NCBI RefSeq assembly: GCF_043641665.1 | Contig: NC_092200.1 | Span: 7,571,694-7,635,693 of the forward strand | Direction of reading: 5' to 3' | Source of the DNA: Enoplosus armatus | Taxonomy: Eukaryota; Chordata; Actinopteri; Centrarchiformes; Enoplosidae | Length of the DNA: 64,000 nucleotides | In this document: positions 40,753-54,800 of the stretch, one piece after another | Layout of the letters: each line of letters starts with the position of its first letter | Numbering within the stretch: position 1 is the first letter of the stretch | Notes under the pieces: generated by a model | The model's input: the letters and a program-made list of their open reading frames with translations, nothing else | The model's database searches: none | What the model was told of the DNA's origin: nothing | Position numbers and translations under genes: made by a program

Positions 40753-40766
40753 CCACTAGATGGCAC
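40753..40766 (+). promoter_or_regulatory. CTCF-type motif in the ube3c-dnajb6 intergenic region
   Basis: CCACTAGATGGCAC fits the CTCF core CCASYAGRKGGCRS at every position. It lies about 0.9 kb past the ube3c poly(A) signal and 2.7 kb upstream of dnajb6 exon 1. Confidence 0.5.
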
Positions 40767-41667
40767 TCTGTTATAACAAAACAGAACCTGAGAGGGGTGC
40801 AAGACATTTTCTCTTTGATGCAAAACCTGCAGCCATGAATGTCATTCTGACTCATGATTTGTTACTTGTTCATTGAAGGCTGAATCAGGTATGATTAACT
40901 TGTCAGATATGCCTCCATGTTGGGGACACACTCTTGTTTAATGCTCGATTTCCAGGCATGCACAGTTGATGGCACTTTTGGAGTAATCGTGTGCAAAGTA
41001 GGCTACAATCCACAATCACCCTCAAGTGATTTTTTTGATGTTTCCTTGCTCCGCAGAAAGATAAACAAGCCTAAAAGCTTCAATTAGCCCTTAAAAGGCC
41101 TGTGAGCAGGCTAAAGTATATTACGCACTGAGGATGATTCATAACATCCTGCATTAACTTTGTCAGTTATAATCCATCACGAGGTAATAGTCTTAAATAA
41201 ATCTCATAGTAATTGAGATGAATCCCTCATTTCAATGACAAGTCTGGTTTTTAAGACCCAATTATCACTTTGAGTTCCCTGGCCCAGCGGATGTGCCGGG
41301 TTCGGGCTCCGAGAGGAGAAGAGGGGGCAGCAAGTTGGCTGTTTCAGCAGGGAGGAGAGGATGGAGAGATGGACTCGGTCCAAAGAGGGATGGATTTCTT
41401 CCTGGGCTGTACTGCATCAGAGGGCAGGTAGATTTATGACAAACGCACACAATCTTAATTTGTGCTCAGCCCGATAATGCATCTCAAGGCCAGAATAGTT
41501 CTGCTCAGTGTTTCTTAACTGGATGTTTCTTTAATTATATGTCAGAGGCCATAAAACTCAGGAGGAGATTTTCCCACAAAGCACTGTTTTATGTCTTGGT
41601 CATTACTGTAAATTACAAGCAACAAGAAAAGAGACTTATGGAAGGAAAATGCAAAAAGAAAAGTGGG

Positions 41668-41673
41668 TTTATT
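41668..41673 (-). terminator. ube3c: Poly(A) signal AATAAA, ube3c
   Basis: Plus-strand TTTATT in a pyrimidine-poor context about 985 nt past the stop. Other weaker variants may exist upstream. Confidence 0.5.
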
Positions 41674-42655
41674 CATTTCATACACGCTTTTCTCTTTTTT
41701 TCCACCCTGTTGGTACACTGATCATTTGTTAGCCTTTATCAACGTGACGCGGTTGTTGCTCCCTAAGAGCAAACTTCAGGGCACTGACAAGGGAAGAGAT
41801 TGTTCACCTTAGCGAGCATGTGTGAATACATGAGGCCTCCGTTCAGCACACAAAGGGAAGAAAAACAAACCTGTACAAATACTGAATAATACAAGAGTAG
41901 TTGTAAACATATACATATTCACAAATCCATAATCATATAATATTTTCCCCCAATCTAGTCCAGCAATATAAGCCATTTACACACTTCACATGGCGTGTGC
42001 ACACTAACGGTATGGTTATCGGACATGACGGTTATTACTTGTAATAATAATCATTGGAGAAATCACAAAAACTGGAGTTTCGATGACCTCGACATGAAAA
42101 AACATGATGGCTATACACAAAAGCTCCTCCATCTCCGCAGCCCTTGGCACACCACAAGGTGGTTTTAGAGTCCTACAGTCTGTCCCTGTCCATCTGTTAT
42201 ATTGCCTTTTTTTTTTTTATATGATGCCACTTAATCTTTGGTGAAAAATAACTGTCCATTCATGTTAGATTACAAGAGAGCAGCTGCTGCTCTTGATGTT
42301 TTTTACTCTTGCATGATATTTCCTGCAAAATTCAACTGCATCACTGTTCTTCTAAAGTGTTCTGACAAGTGATTAAACATTTAAATTACTTAAAAGCAAC
42401 AAGGATTAAAAAAGGCTTCCTACCCCGCTTCATCCATGCACCCCCTTTTCCTCAGTCTGTGGGTGACCACAACCTCACCATCAGCTTGGCACGCACACAC
42501 TCATACACACACAAACACAGTAAATCAGGCAGGTCAGTGCATCATTTGTTTTCCCTCCTCTCCCTTTTTTTCTCTGTTACAAGTCTTTTTTTCCCCCAAG
42601 CCATTACTGTGGCGTCGAGTCCATGGATGCAGGGACAGAGAAGCCTTTGCCCTCC
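41668..42655 (-). other. ube3c: ube3c 3' UTR
   Basis: About 1 kb between the TGA and a minus-strand AATAAA at 41668-41673. No coding potential on the minus strand. Confidence 0.6.
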
Positions 42656-42826
42656 TCAGCTCAGCTCGAACCCGGCAGAGGACTCAATAGCGTACAACAG
42701 CTTGTTCCTCATCAGGTGCTGGTCGCAGAACTCTGGGAGCTTGAGCAGGTTCATGCAGGTGCTGGCGGTGGGCAGGCGCTCCAAGTCGTTACCGCCATTG
42801 TGGATGCAGAACACCGGGTACAGCTC
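42656..42826 (-). CDS. ube3c: ube3c exon 23 (HECT C-lobe with catalytic Cys)
   Basis: 171 nt, phase 0, TGA at 42656-42658. Encodes [20 protein letters not shown], then [20 protein letters not shown] and a tail ending AGFELS. Cys in STCMNLL is the thioester-forming residue (human C1051 by distance from the end). Confidence 0.97.
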   Translation of the reverse strand, partial: ELYPVFCIHNGGNDLERLPTASTCMNLLKLPEFCDQHLMRNKLLYAIESSAGFELS

Positions 42827-45800
42827 CTGTGTGCATACGAACTTTGTTAATAAGTGCCTGACAAATTGGCTGAAGTCACAGAGAGATTGGAACATTTTGA
42901 GGCATTTAAAGACGAGACACAAAATGAGACGTGAATCAACTCGTGTTGATGATCACAATGTCCAGAGCAATCCCGATTAAGCAATAAATGTCAAATTCCA
43001 CAAGGGGATAAATGTTAAAAGACAGACATTAAGCGTGAAGCTAATACAGTGGAAGTATAAATTTAGGAAATCAGGTTAGTGCTTGAAAGGTACTGAGTGG
43101 GAAACTGGCCCACAGTTTGACCCTTGGATGACACACTGGAGGAATGGTCATTTCATGTTGTCTATCTGGCATTTTTTTAAATCAAGCCTCCTTATGATGA
43201 GGCCACCTCATCTGCCGACTGTGACACTGACCGTTTCCATCACAAGCCGGGCCACGAATAAGCCCCTCCGCCCTGATTTCATCCTGCTATTTAAAGTTAG
43301 CATATATGGTTCAGCGGCCATACTCGCCCGATTAAATGGCCCTTCGGGGGCTGAGCCGTAATGACCCCATTTTTCTGACAATTACCGTATTAAACTATCG
43401 TTGCTTATTGAGAAAGTGCCATTACCACGGCTATCATTTTGGAAAAAAGGAGAGTTTCCATCATCTTTTTTAAATGGCTTCTCCTGACAGAGCTATTTCT
43501 CCTCTAATGAATCCTGGGCCGTTTCACGACAGCTAATTAAGGCTTAGCTGGCTCAGGCTGAGGGCCGGGTCAGGGGCCGCTCCCCCCACGAATTACCGCC
43601 CTTTCTGGCCTGGAGAAGAGACAGGGAAGGGGGGGGGGGGGGGGGGGGGCATCCACATGCTGGCCAAAGTCAAATTGATTAAATGAGAGGGAAGGCAACT
43701 CTTAAACCTCCGAGAGGAGGTACTGCAAAGGATTTTAAGGAGAGTTTTGTTCCCTCACTCGACTGCAGAACTTCAATTAGGTTTTCTTAACTAATGACAG
43801 TCATAAAGAGTACTAAAACCAATCATATGATGATTACACCTTCTGGTTAGACCAAGTAAGACACATAAAAACTCTTTAATGGCTGCGAGCAACACATTCT
43901 GCTTTTTTTCCCCCTTCTATCTCAAACTACCTAAGTGTCCCACAAATCAAGCCAGTGAGAAAGTGAAACGGCTTCCAATTAGGAAATCATTTCAGATAGG
44001 TTAGCAATAATGATTCAGCACTGCTGAAACAATGTTTAGAACTAGGGAAATATAGTTTCCTTGTATGTTATCATTTAACAGGAAATTACTGCTTTCTGCC
44101 ATGTCACACAGAAGGCAAACGTTCAAAAGTTCAACCTGCTGCAGAGTTCTGAATGGCAATATTTGTCCAGCCAGGATCTCCGACCAAGCCCACACATACA
44201 GGGAAGGAGTTCTTCAACAGAGGAAGGTCATGAACTATAAAACAACAGTGGACGTGGAGATAAGACCTCACCACACTCGCCTGGTCTTATCGCTGCCTAA
44301 TTTGAAAATGATGATTTTGAGGGCTGTTATCAGTCTAGGTATTTTCATTACAAGCCCATTAAGAGGGAACACTCCCTTCTGTTGAGCTTGGATAAACTGC
44401 CAATAATGGAGAATACAAGTAGTAAACAGTCTGCAGAGTAAGTACAGGAAGCTCAAGTCTGGTAAACCCTCACCTTGAAGCCCAGCAGTGGAGGTCTGGA
44501 GCAGCTGGTGACAAACTTCAGCAGCTTGCGCTTTTCATCGTCTGTGAAGCCTTCGACCACCTCCCAAAAGATTTGGATGACTGGGTGAGTCGCCGTGTAC
44601 CCACCTAAAGGACGAAGGAGAAAAATCATATTATAACCTGATGACATGTCAGTTTCTCAATTGTACAAAAAGGAACATCTCACAAATTCTACACATGAAA
44701 CTGTTAACTTGTCATGAGGACTCAGTCTGTGAAAGGCCTGTTGAGGTTATAAAGCCTGAATTATGCTGGGAGGTGTGGGGTTTTAATTTAATTTCATTTA
44801 CCAAGCACAGAGGGTCTAACAAAGAGACACTGTTGAAAAAGTCAGGATATCTCGGCCTCTGCTACTTAACTTCTTTTTTTTGTTGTTATAAGTTAGTGCA
44901 ATACTAAAGTACCCCTACAAGGGTCTCTAAGCACCAAAGAAAGTGGAAACTCCAGCATAAATATTTTTACCTGAGTAGTTTGTGAACTTTTTCAGGTCAT
45001 CAAGACAAATTGGCACATGAGCCCCAGATATCAGCACCTATTCAGAAGGTAGAAAAACATACATTTTAGGATTCTGTGAGTTATATACATGTTGTAGGAC
45101 AGTTTTGCTTGTCATGTGCAGTGTACCTGGATCTCCTGCTGGTCAAACATGCGCAGCCACTCCAGGTTTACCACGTTGGCCAGGCCCTGTCTGAAGGCCA
45201 GGCAGTGAGGCCTGATCTGCTTGTTCAGTCTGTAGTCGGCCACCAAATGGATGTAGGCTATCCGGTTTGCTGTGGTCACAGGTATGTCTTTGCCTCCCAG
45301 CTTCAGCTCAACCACCTGGGTCAAAAAGACACGTCTTAGTTCTGTTTAAATATGACATACTCTGATAGTAGCAGAGTAATATTACTGTTGTTAGGTAGCC
45401 ATACTGCACACTTCATTATGCATATCACTGAAGCTGCCAGATGACCAACAAACAATCAAAGTGCCAGGTGGATTTCATTCAATCACAGAAAAATAATTAA
45501 AATGTTTTCCAACAGCACTCTGATTAAAGGTATGGCTCATTGTGAGTGTGAGTGGTTAATTACATTTCAGTGTTTCTAAATATAGCACATCCCAATGAAC
45601 ATCTGGTCCAATACAATTTGGCCTCAAGTTCTCTTTTCATTAGCTATAGAGCAGTTAGCACTTGATAGGATGTGCTCATCTCTGTTCATAAAGCTGGGTG
45701 TATGACGACATCATAGCAGCTACAGGGGAACAAATTATTACGTTCATCTTTTCCCTTTGCAGTTTTCCTGCATTTGGCATATGTGATCTTGTGTTTTCAG

Positions 45801-48800
45801 AACATAATGACTTACTTATATAACTGTGACTAACTATGACTTATTAACTAAGTAATTTAGTTCGCAAATTCACTTTTAATGACCCGTTTCTTTTACTTTA
45901 CCTCCTATAAATCCCAATACAAAAGGGGGAAATCGGACATCACCATTTTTTGTTTTTTGAGTTTTCAAAGCAACATTAAGCAGCTTATAGGGGCCACTTC
46001 CTGAATTGATGATGTGTCAGCTGCAAATATTGCAACATTATACAATCACAAAATCATACACTGGATTAAAAGAAACAAAAGAAGAAAAAGACGGACCGAA
46101 ACCTTTTGCATTTTTTTCAGTCCAGAGTTCAGAATTTTAATCCAGTGTGCCGATATTCATTACCACAAGTTGGAAAGTTTTTGACATGTGCCAAACATGT
46201 GGTCACACGTAGACGGTCACAAAAACTGACTGAGAGATGCTTAACAGGATATTTGTTTAACAGCAGTACAAACTACAGTCAAAAACGACAATAGACATGA
46301 ATAATCACCTCTCTGACGCACTCTTAACAAAAACTGATTGATAAGCGTCACAAAGGTATTCAGTGCAGCGATACTGAATTAGATTGTATTATAAAGTAAG
46401 GTGTTCCTCTCATTTCTTCCATCCCCGAATGCTTCATACACCATGTGGTTCACTGACAGGTAATCATTTTCTGCTTTTTTCCTCCCCCACAGCGGATTCT
46501 GATTATGTGCTAATGTAAGAGAATTACGGTCCTTATCTTGCTTGCTTTGGCTATCTCACGAGGGCAAATGCAGGGCAGACTGCTCCCGGGTGTGTGCCTA
46601 ATCTTTCACAAATTGTTTTCCCTATCGTGTTTGAGATGCCCTATTTGCGACCAGGAGGGCTACATTGTAACTTGACCGTTTCAGGTGTTGTTTGAGAAGA
46701 GCTAATAAGACGCGTTAAGGCCCTGAGCAAACAGGGGCTCCGGGTAGAGTGCAGGTCTGGGCCCAGGTGACTCAAGAGTGGTGGTGGCGGGTCGTCTTCG
46801 CAGCCTTGAGCTTTGGAGGGGACGTGCTTAAGAGCAGCGAGTTGCTTCTGTCAGGCGTGTTGAGATAATTTCTGAGGGAAAGGCAGGTGGAACGGTCAAC
46901 AGAGCGGCTGTGTTCCCTGCGCTGCAGCAGAGCTTAGGGCGACAGTGGCGACGTGCTTTATCTCTCTCAGAGCTGAAAAGTGGTACATCATGAGGGAAAT
47001 GAATTATTAACGCCACAAAGAGGAACCAAACAGGAGGAAGGAAAGACGGCTGAATGAGAGGTACTGACCAGGGTAGAAACAGAGATGGAAAAAAAAAAAA
47101 GAACATGTGAATCATTTATCCGACTCCATCCCACCCCGTCCCCAACCACCGTCACCTGAGCCTCTCCCAGGTCGTTGTTGACCACGGTGAAGTTGAGGCC
47201 CAGCTCCTCCACGTCACCCTCATAGCTCTTGAGGAAGAGAAGGTTGCGGTACATCTCCGGGTCCAGCGATGCCAGGTGGTGGATGTCCACATCTGCACTG
47301 GTTCCCAAAAGTTTGGACAGGAAGAAACTGGCAAAGGGCAACTCCACCAGCATGTTCTCGTACAGCGCCTGCAGAAAAATGTGGCTGTTAAGTGGAGGAC
47401 AACTGCAGGACAAGGATACAGTTCTTTCTTGTAAATTCCCTCCACAAACATCAGTCAATCAGTACAAATGAGAAAAAGCTCCGAGCATTAAACAAAGTGA
47501 TTGTTTATTGCTTGGGTGTCACTGAATAAAACATGATGATTAGATAACCGAGATAACTAAATGCACTGTGGCCTGCATCAAGTAGCAAGCATAATATTAC
47601 TAAGTACATATCCAAAAATCTGATAACAACATACATTACACAACTTTAAATTTGCCAACTAATCTTATATCAAAGAATCAAGTGATAAGATCTGGTCACA
47701 TCAGAGTGACTGAGAGCAAAACACAGAACACAATCTATCTAAAACACACAGGCTGCTGTTTCACCCACCTCAAACTTTATAAATGCCAATTCTCACCTTG
47801 ACCTTAAATGCCATTAAGAACCACAGCCGGGCAGGTGACTCATAAAACCCAAAGCTAATGTACTGGAATAGTCCGAAAAAGAGCCCGTTGGAGGCATTAA
47901 AATATACAGGTCTTTATAAATGATAGCGCTAAAAACCCTGACCGCATCAGCTAAATGGATTATAAATCTAGAGGATTTCCATAATGCATGCATCTTAAAC
48001 ACACACGCACGCATAAATCACGGCTATTTTCTAAACACAGGTTAATTGCGCAACTTCAAACATTGTCTATTTTTTATGCAAAATAATCCACTTAGTATTT
48101 CTCTCGTGGCCGGTGCTCGTTTCAGACCATATGCGCCGCGTGGCCCCTTGAAACCTATCAATAACACTTATGCCGGGAAGAGGCAGCAATAAGTATATGG
48201 AAAAAACCTGTAGCCTTATTTTTTCAATGCCACTTACTTTATTTATGAGTGTTTATTGCCAGAAATTGTGCCAAAATGACTTGGGCTGGAAGGAATTAAT
48301 TATTATGGCCCGGGCCTTTTAATATAAGTGAGTGCAGTGGCAACGCAATTAAAGCAGATCGCGGCACCATCAGGTGGAATAAATGCCAGCAACGTTGCAG
48401 GTGCATTCTGTTAGCTGCCAAATACATTCCTTAATTTACAACATTAAGAATCAATAAAATTATAATGCCTTTCAAACGCATCTCTATCAATCAGGGGCGC
48501 CAACCTCACACACCTCTAAAAAGGGAACTATCAGATCAGTGAGAGGAGACTGCGCAGAAGTCTGGTGGGTATGGCAGGAGGAGGAGGAGGATGAAACTTT
48601 CCTCACCCTCACAGTTTACGGAGTGGAGAGGCCACTGCTGATGAGGTTGGAGGTTTTGTACTAATGAGAGGAGAATGAGGCACAAAGAGAACCTCCTACA
48701 GGCCATATTGCATAATTAGAAATGTGATTTTGACAAAACCATGTCAGCAAACACTCCAATCAAGATTAAATTAACTTTCCGGTCTAAAGTCTGGAGGGAT

Positions 48801-51800
48801 GCAACCACGAAAGCAAAGAAACCTGTTTTCACGTTTCACCATTTGTGGCTTAAATCTTTCAACTTGTCAGCTGGGTGGACAAGTGAGGAAGAGGGATGAT
48901 GACCGGCCCCTATTCTGATGTTCAATCCCATTTCAGTGAGTACCCTAGACAAGCCACTCCTGCCTGTAATACATCACCTCCACAACAATGGCACGCCTCG
49001 GACATTAATTAACAATATTAATCTCCTGTGTCCTTTGAGCCGCAATGTGCACTGTGCACTGTGCACACTGCAGCAGCGGTGATGCAATCCCAATCTATAT
49101 AAACGGTTGCCTTTTATCCAGGCAATAACGGCACTAAACAAATATCAATACACCTCTCAAATGGCCACTCAAACGTCCATTTTTATGGAGAAAGAGGAAC
49201 TTAAGGTAGGGTTAATTGAAAGTCAGATTCAAATTAATTTCCCCCCACCTAATTGCCTGAACCATTAGCTATTGAGAGCACAATATCGAGGTAGTGGGGG
49301 TGGAGAGCTTGTAGCTGCTGATTGATAATTTCTCACTTGCAAAGAATACAGAGAGGAAGAACAAGAAGATGAAGAAGAAGGGGAGGAGGAGGAGGAGTTA
49401 CAACGCTCTAATAAGTGGACCGGACCATCTCGGGCCGAGCAAGAGAGAAGAGACCTGGATGTTCCTGACTGTAAAACAGATCAAAATGCTATTACCACAT
49501 GCTTTGAACGCTTATTTATGTCCCTGTCTGTGTGGGCTCGCTGATTTAGTGCCAGCCAAATGCAATCACTACACAAACAAGAGGTAGGAATCATTGGCTA
49601 ATGGAAGGCCTAATTGAGAGGCGACCGCTTGTCATGAGGTAATTCTTCTCCGGGTTGAGATGATAGCCCACCCCCCCATGAGGAAGGCATCTTGATAAAC
49701 AATCACTACCACATGCATTAAGGATGATTTAGGAACATTAGGCTCTAATAAATAGTGCCATCAGAGGAAGGAAGGGACAGAAAAACAATGCCGTCAACAG
49801 ATTATTCACAGGGCTAATTAACAAAACTCAAGCTTGCACGTGTGCCAGGTTCAAGTTCTAACCCCAGCCCTAAAATCTTTTTCAGAAACAAATGATGGCA
49901 ATTTCTCCAAACATTGTCAGCTCCTAGAACAAACACCAAAACAACCTCTAAATTTACATATGCAGCGAGGGCAGCATTGACACCGACTGCCGTTGATCTT
50001 AATTGACATATTGACCATCAAACAGTCTGCGACTAAATCTTACAATAAACTTGATGCTTATATCAACAGCTTTAATATCTTCAGATGTTCCTCCTTGTTT
50101 TAGAGATTTTAAGGGTTTTGTTTTTTTTAAAGGACATCATCATTATTAGATTTTACTTTGGAGGCTCACCTTTCCGAGGATCCTGCCTAGAAAGTAGTAA
50201 TGCCTCGTAAAGGATTCTCCGACCAGCATCTCTGCAGCGGGGTTGGGATACAGCAGACCCTCGTTGGTGGTCTTGAAGAAGCCCTGGTTGGGATTGAAGC
50301 CAGACTTGAGGAGCTCGTTGAGGAACTCGCGAAAGATGCCGCCACCGTCGATGCCCGCCTCATCCAGGCCGTGAGCGTTCAGCAGGTGGACTCTGATCCT
50401 CTTCTTCAGGTCCGGCTCTAACATGAAGAAGAATTTATGGAGGTACCAAAAAAAAAAAAAAGAACAATAAACAAAACATAAAGTTAATGGTCACAATAAA
50501 CTTCAGCTTTATAAATGTGACCAACAGCTGAAAAAAGACATCAGTGATTTTCATTCTTTACTTTAAATTAATTTTACAGCTATTTCCAGCAGGGGAATGA
50601 AGTCAAACAGGCTTTGTTTGATGGTCCTGATCCCACCTCAGGTTCATATTACCTTTTAAAAATAAATCAGATCCACTTGACCCCTAAAAGCTACTCACTT
50701 AAATGGGTATGAAGTTATTTTGGCAAAGTCAGAACACATCAGTCCTTGGCCTTGTAAAACAACAAGTAATCAAAAACAAACATTTTGTGACACATTCTTT
50801 ATACAGTTTAACCTATGTTTCCCTTTTTAAAAAGGTAGGAGGTTGAATCTCCTGTAACTCCCTGTGAAATACAACCTCAGGTTTTACCAATTACTCTGAT
50901 TTGTTTCTTCTAAACATTTAGCAACATTTTAGCTTTGCACACCCTATTTGTGTTTTAATGTAGTAACAAAAGAAAGCAGACAAAGTGTCATCAATACACT
51001 ACAGATAGTGATTTTTGGGTGAGCCCCTTCATAAGTGGTTTTAAAAGCATGTTTTTTTTACTTTATTTTTATTTATCCAGGACATCCACTTGAGTTTGAG
51101 CATCTATCTCGCGAGTGAGATTTGGCCCAGACGGCAGCTCATAAACAGTTGTACATAAACCAACAATTAAATGAAAACACAATTAAAACATACAATAAAA
51201 CAATGAGTTAAAGCACATGACATATTCGTAACAGACAAGAGGACACAAGCAAGTGTAAAGAGAGAGAAGCAGTGAGACTGTAGCCTGTAGAAAAACAAGC
51301 TCAGCAGTCAAACCACTTTGATACTGTAGCTTTTACAAAAGCTTTTAAGTCTTGGTCTTAGTTTTTAGGCCATTTTAAATAGTGGGGGTTTGGATACATT
51401 GACTTCAAACCTTCACATTGCTTTTTCCAGATCAACCAAGGTTAAATTTGTTAGTAATTATGTGGAACATTTTACCAGTCTATGTACAACATCTACATCA
51501 TTTGGTTTCATCAGCAAATGTCTATTTTCTCATTTGATCTCTATATTTTTACTAACACTGACTCAATGCTATGCTCAATGCAGTTGATCAATTCTATCAT
51601 ACTGTATCTAAATGTTTAAATCCATTGTATTAACTTCTTCAGGGAGGGTTCACTTACAAGGTCTCACCTTTTTCTCCATTAGATATTATTTACAATCCGT
51701 ATTTGCTGCACAATATATACTTTAAAGATAGACGAGCAAACTTTTCAATTAATGGTCTGATTTCCTGGTTCCTCTAAATAGAGAAAATATAATTCCAATA

Positions 51801-54800
51801 CAATTCAAATCTAGTGTATCAGGTTGTTTTTCTCAACAAACATATTTAGCAAGAAAGCACTTTCTTGACCTGCAGAATATTCAAATCAAATTCTATAAAG
51901 AGGTCATCTTTCAGAATAATTAATGTACAGTGATAAATCAAGGCAGCTATAACTTATAGACACATAAATGATATAGATCATGTCTTCAGCCCAGGTCGCC
52001 TACTACTCTTTTTAATCAGATTGCCCCCACTGAAGTGCCCTTTCAAATTCAAACACAAAAGAGGTGACTTAAAATAATTGATTCTGCTTTTATGTGATCC
52101 ATTATAATAATCGGAACCACAATTATTCTTTACCGAAATTCAATACTCTGCACAAGGAGAGCGCTAACCTTCATCTTTAATGCTAACCGGGACCTTGATC
52201 CTCGATATTGAGATTTTATAGAGCATAACAAGAGTTTCAGTAACAGTGTCAACATTTACTAAACCATGCTTCCTCTCCACTTGTACTTGTCACCTTGAAA
52301 ATAAATGCAGGAAATAACACAGCACATGTCAAGTGTGCTGGCCTCGCATATTTAACACAACTAATGATTTTATTTAAACTGTAGTGATGCTCGCCGTACC
52401 GTTTTCTGGAGAGAGTTTATCGTAGGCATCTTCATAGATATAGTTGCGTCTGATGGTGACATTGATGCCATCAGGGAATGGCCCGTCCCCCTGCACGTCC
52501 CGTTTGTCAGCATAGATTAACCTCTGGAAGATCTACAAGACAGGTGTAAGCCCAGTGGCAGGGTCAGTGACAAATCCTTTCTGTTGTAAAATGTTTCATT
52601 CTGCTTATAGATGCTGCTATATATTAATCATCCTTTGTCTTTGATCATCTTTTTTTTGGCAGATCACGCCTTTTTTGGTAGTTCAGAGCAAAAGCAGATA
52701 GAAAGAATGTGGGAAAAGGGTATAAAAAGTAACTCAAGATGTTGATAAAATAAACTTATAACAAACTGTCTATCCAAAAGCAAGGCACCACTAAGCATTG
52801 ACAAGTAAAATCAAAGCAGATGTCTGAGGCGTGAGTCAGACGGAAAAACAAAATGACAGGGGACATTATCTGCAAGCCCTAGATAGCAGCTGGTATTAAA
52901 ATACTACGGCAACATGACAGATGTGCCCACACACCTGACTAGACATCAGTTGGATGTTTGCCCAATATCGTGTGGTTAATCCTGACAGGACTGATCATTG
53001 TTACCCCACAATGGCCTCCCTAATCTACAAATAGACACATGATGATACTTCATAATAAAACTGTTATCGTAACAATACCAAAGCTTCTTTTTAAGAATAG
53101 AACAATTATGCAGCACCATTATGGTCTCCTGTAGCACTGGTCCACTTCCAAAATAGGATGTTAAATGTATAATAGCATGCATTTTCAGCATAAACAAAAT
53201 GTTTATATATACTTGTAATTGATAGCACCCTCATTCTGACGGCAACAACATAATTCCTCAGAGAGCCCTGCAATTCTCTAATACACCAATATACTTTTTG
53301 TGGTCGTGTGTGGGACAACAGTGCAGTACCTTGACTCGCTCCTCGAAGGGAACCACAAAAGGGAGCTCCGTGAGGATGGCCAGATGTCTCTCCTCAGACA
53401 CAGACAGCTGTGGAGGCTCTAAGCCAACTGCAGAGAGACAGACAAAACCCAACATGTTAGAGCGTTTCCTTATTTTGGACAATCAAATCGTTCATCCCTC
53501 CTCGTGTTTACTGCCCAAATATATTATGGACAAAATTCTGACTTTTTCTAGATAAAACTTTTATCTTATGGTAACTTTTACCATGTTATGTAAAGATGTA
53601 CTATTGCACAAATTATGAAAAACATCATAAAGTATTTTGGCCTACAATACCTAATTTATTTTCACAAGACAAAACACTCGGTCCTGATAGAGACCCTAAA
53701 AGACTTGCAGATGAAATTTTTTTGGTTACTGTGAATTCAAGTTGAGTGAAAATCACTCTGTCTGCACACGACACAAACTGAATTAAATGCTGGAAAACAT
53801 CTCAAACTAATCAAAAATCCAGAATCTAATAAATATTTCTAATGAGTTATTACTCTTCCAAACACACAAAATGTAGACATTCCTATCTTGTAATGGTTTT
53901 ATCATAAAAACAATGTTTATTTAACAGGAAAATAACATGTTTTTCTTGGCTGCTGGGCCTTCATCATAGTTAAGTGACATTTTAGATTTAGAGTATTTTG
54001 TCTTCTCCTCCACAGGAGTTCAAAGGTCAGGGTCAACTACAGAAGGACAGGACTGAATCTGGCAGGGATTCACAGCATTGCTCAGGGAAACTTTAGCTGG
54101 AGGAGTACTTCCCAACATCAAATGTCCTCTGCGTGTGACAACTATCTAATAGTATCATTACCTTCCTCACTGCTAAGCTCTGTAAGTAAGACCAAGTACT
54201 CTGTTTACAGACCAGCCATTAAAGCCATCCTACACCCTTTTAATTACACCCTTTTAATGAACCCGACTGTGAGCTGCCCATTCACCTGCCAGGCTTTATC
54301 CATTAAGCTGATGTTTGTTTTGTATCAAACTCAGGGTTTAGACTGTTTAGCCCACAAAAAAAAATCGCCACAATAGCTAAACTGCTCTTCACCCTCCTCG
54401 CTTTGCGTCCACCGCAGCTCAATTATTCTGCTCAATTAGTCAATCTGATCTGCATTTTCCCATCAGGTTTCCATCTTTGAGGAGAAATATGGCCTCAGAG
54501 TGGTCAATACGCTGCTCATTCATCAGCCGCAGGCCTGTCCATTTAAGGAAATGAGAAAAGGCCAGACAAACACATGGACCAGATGTGGCTGAGTTCATCA
54601 GGTACTTTCACACTAATTGGATTTATCCCATACAGCCTCTGAGTGGGATTAGGAAGATCATACACACATTGTTATCAGCTTGTTTTCACACCATACTTCA
54701 CAGAAACCTGGGACGGCTCAAAGTGAGCCAGATGAAGCCCTGCCTGCGTCAGAGTATTTTCCTCCAAGTGCCTAATTGAGTTAATGAAGAGAAAATGTGG

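Noticed and set aside
42369..42980. 203-codon plus-strand ORF, the longest in the window
   Set aside because: It lies antisense over the last ube3c exon and 3' UTR; its open frame follows from the conserved HECT codons on the other strand and it has no recognisable domain.
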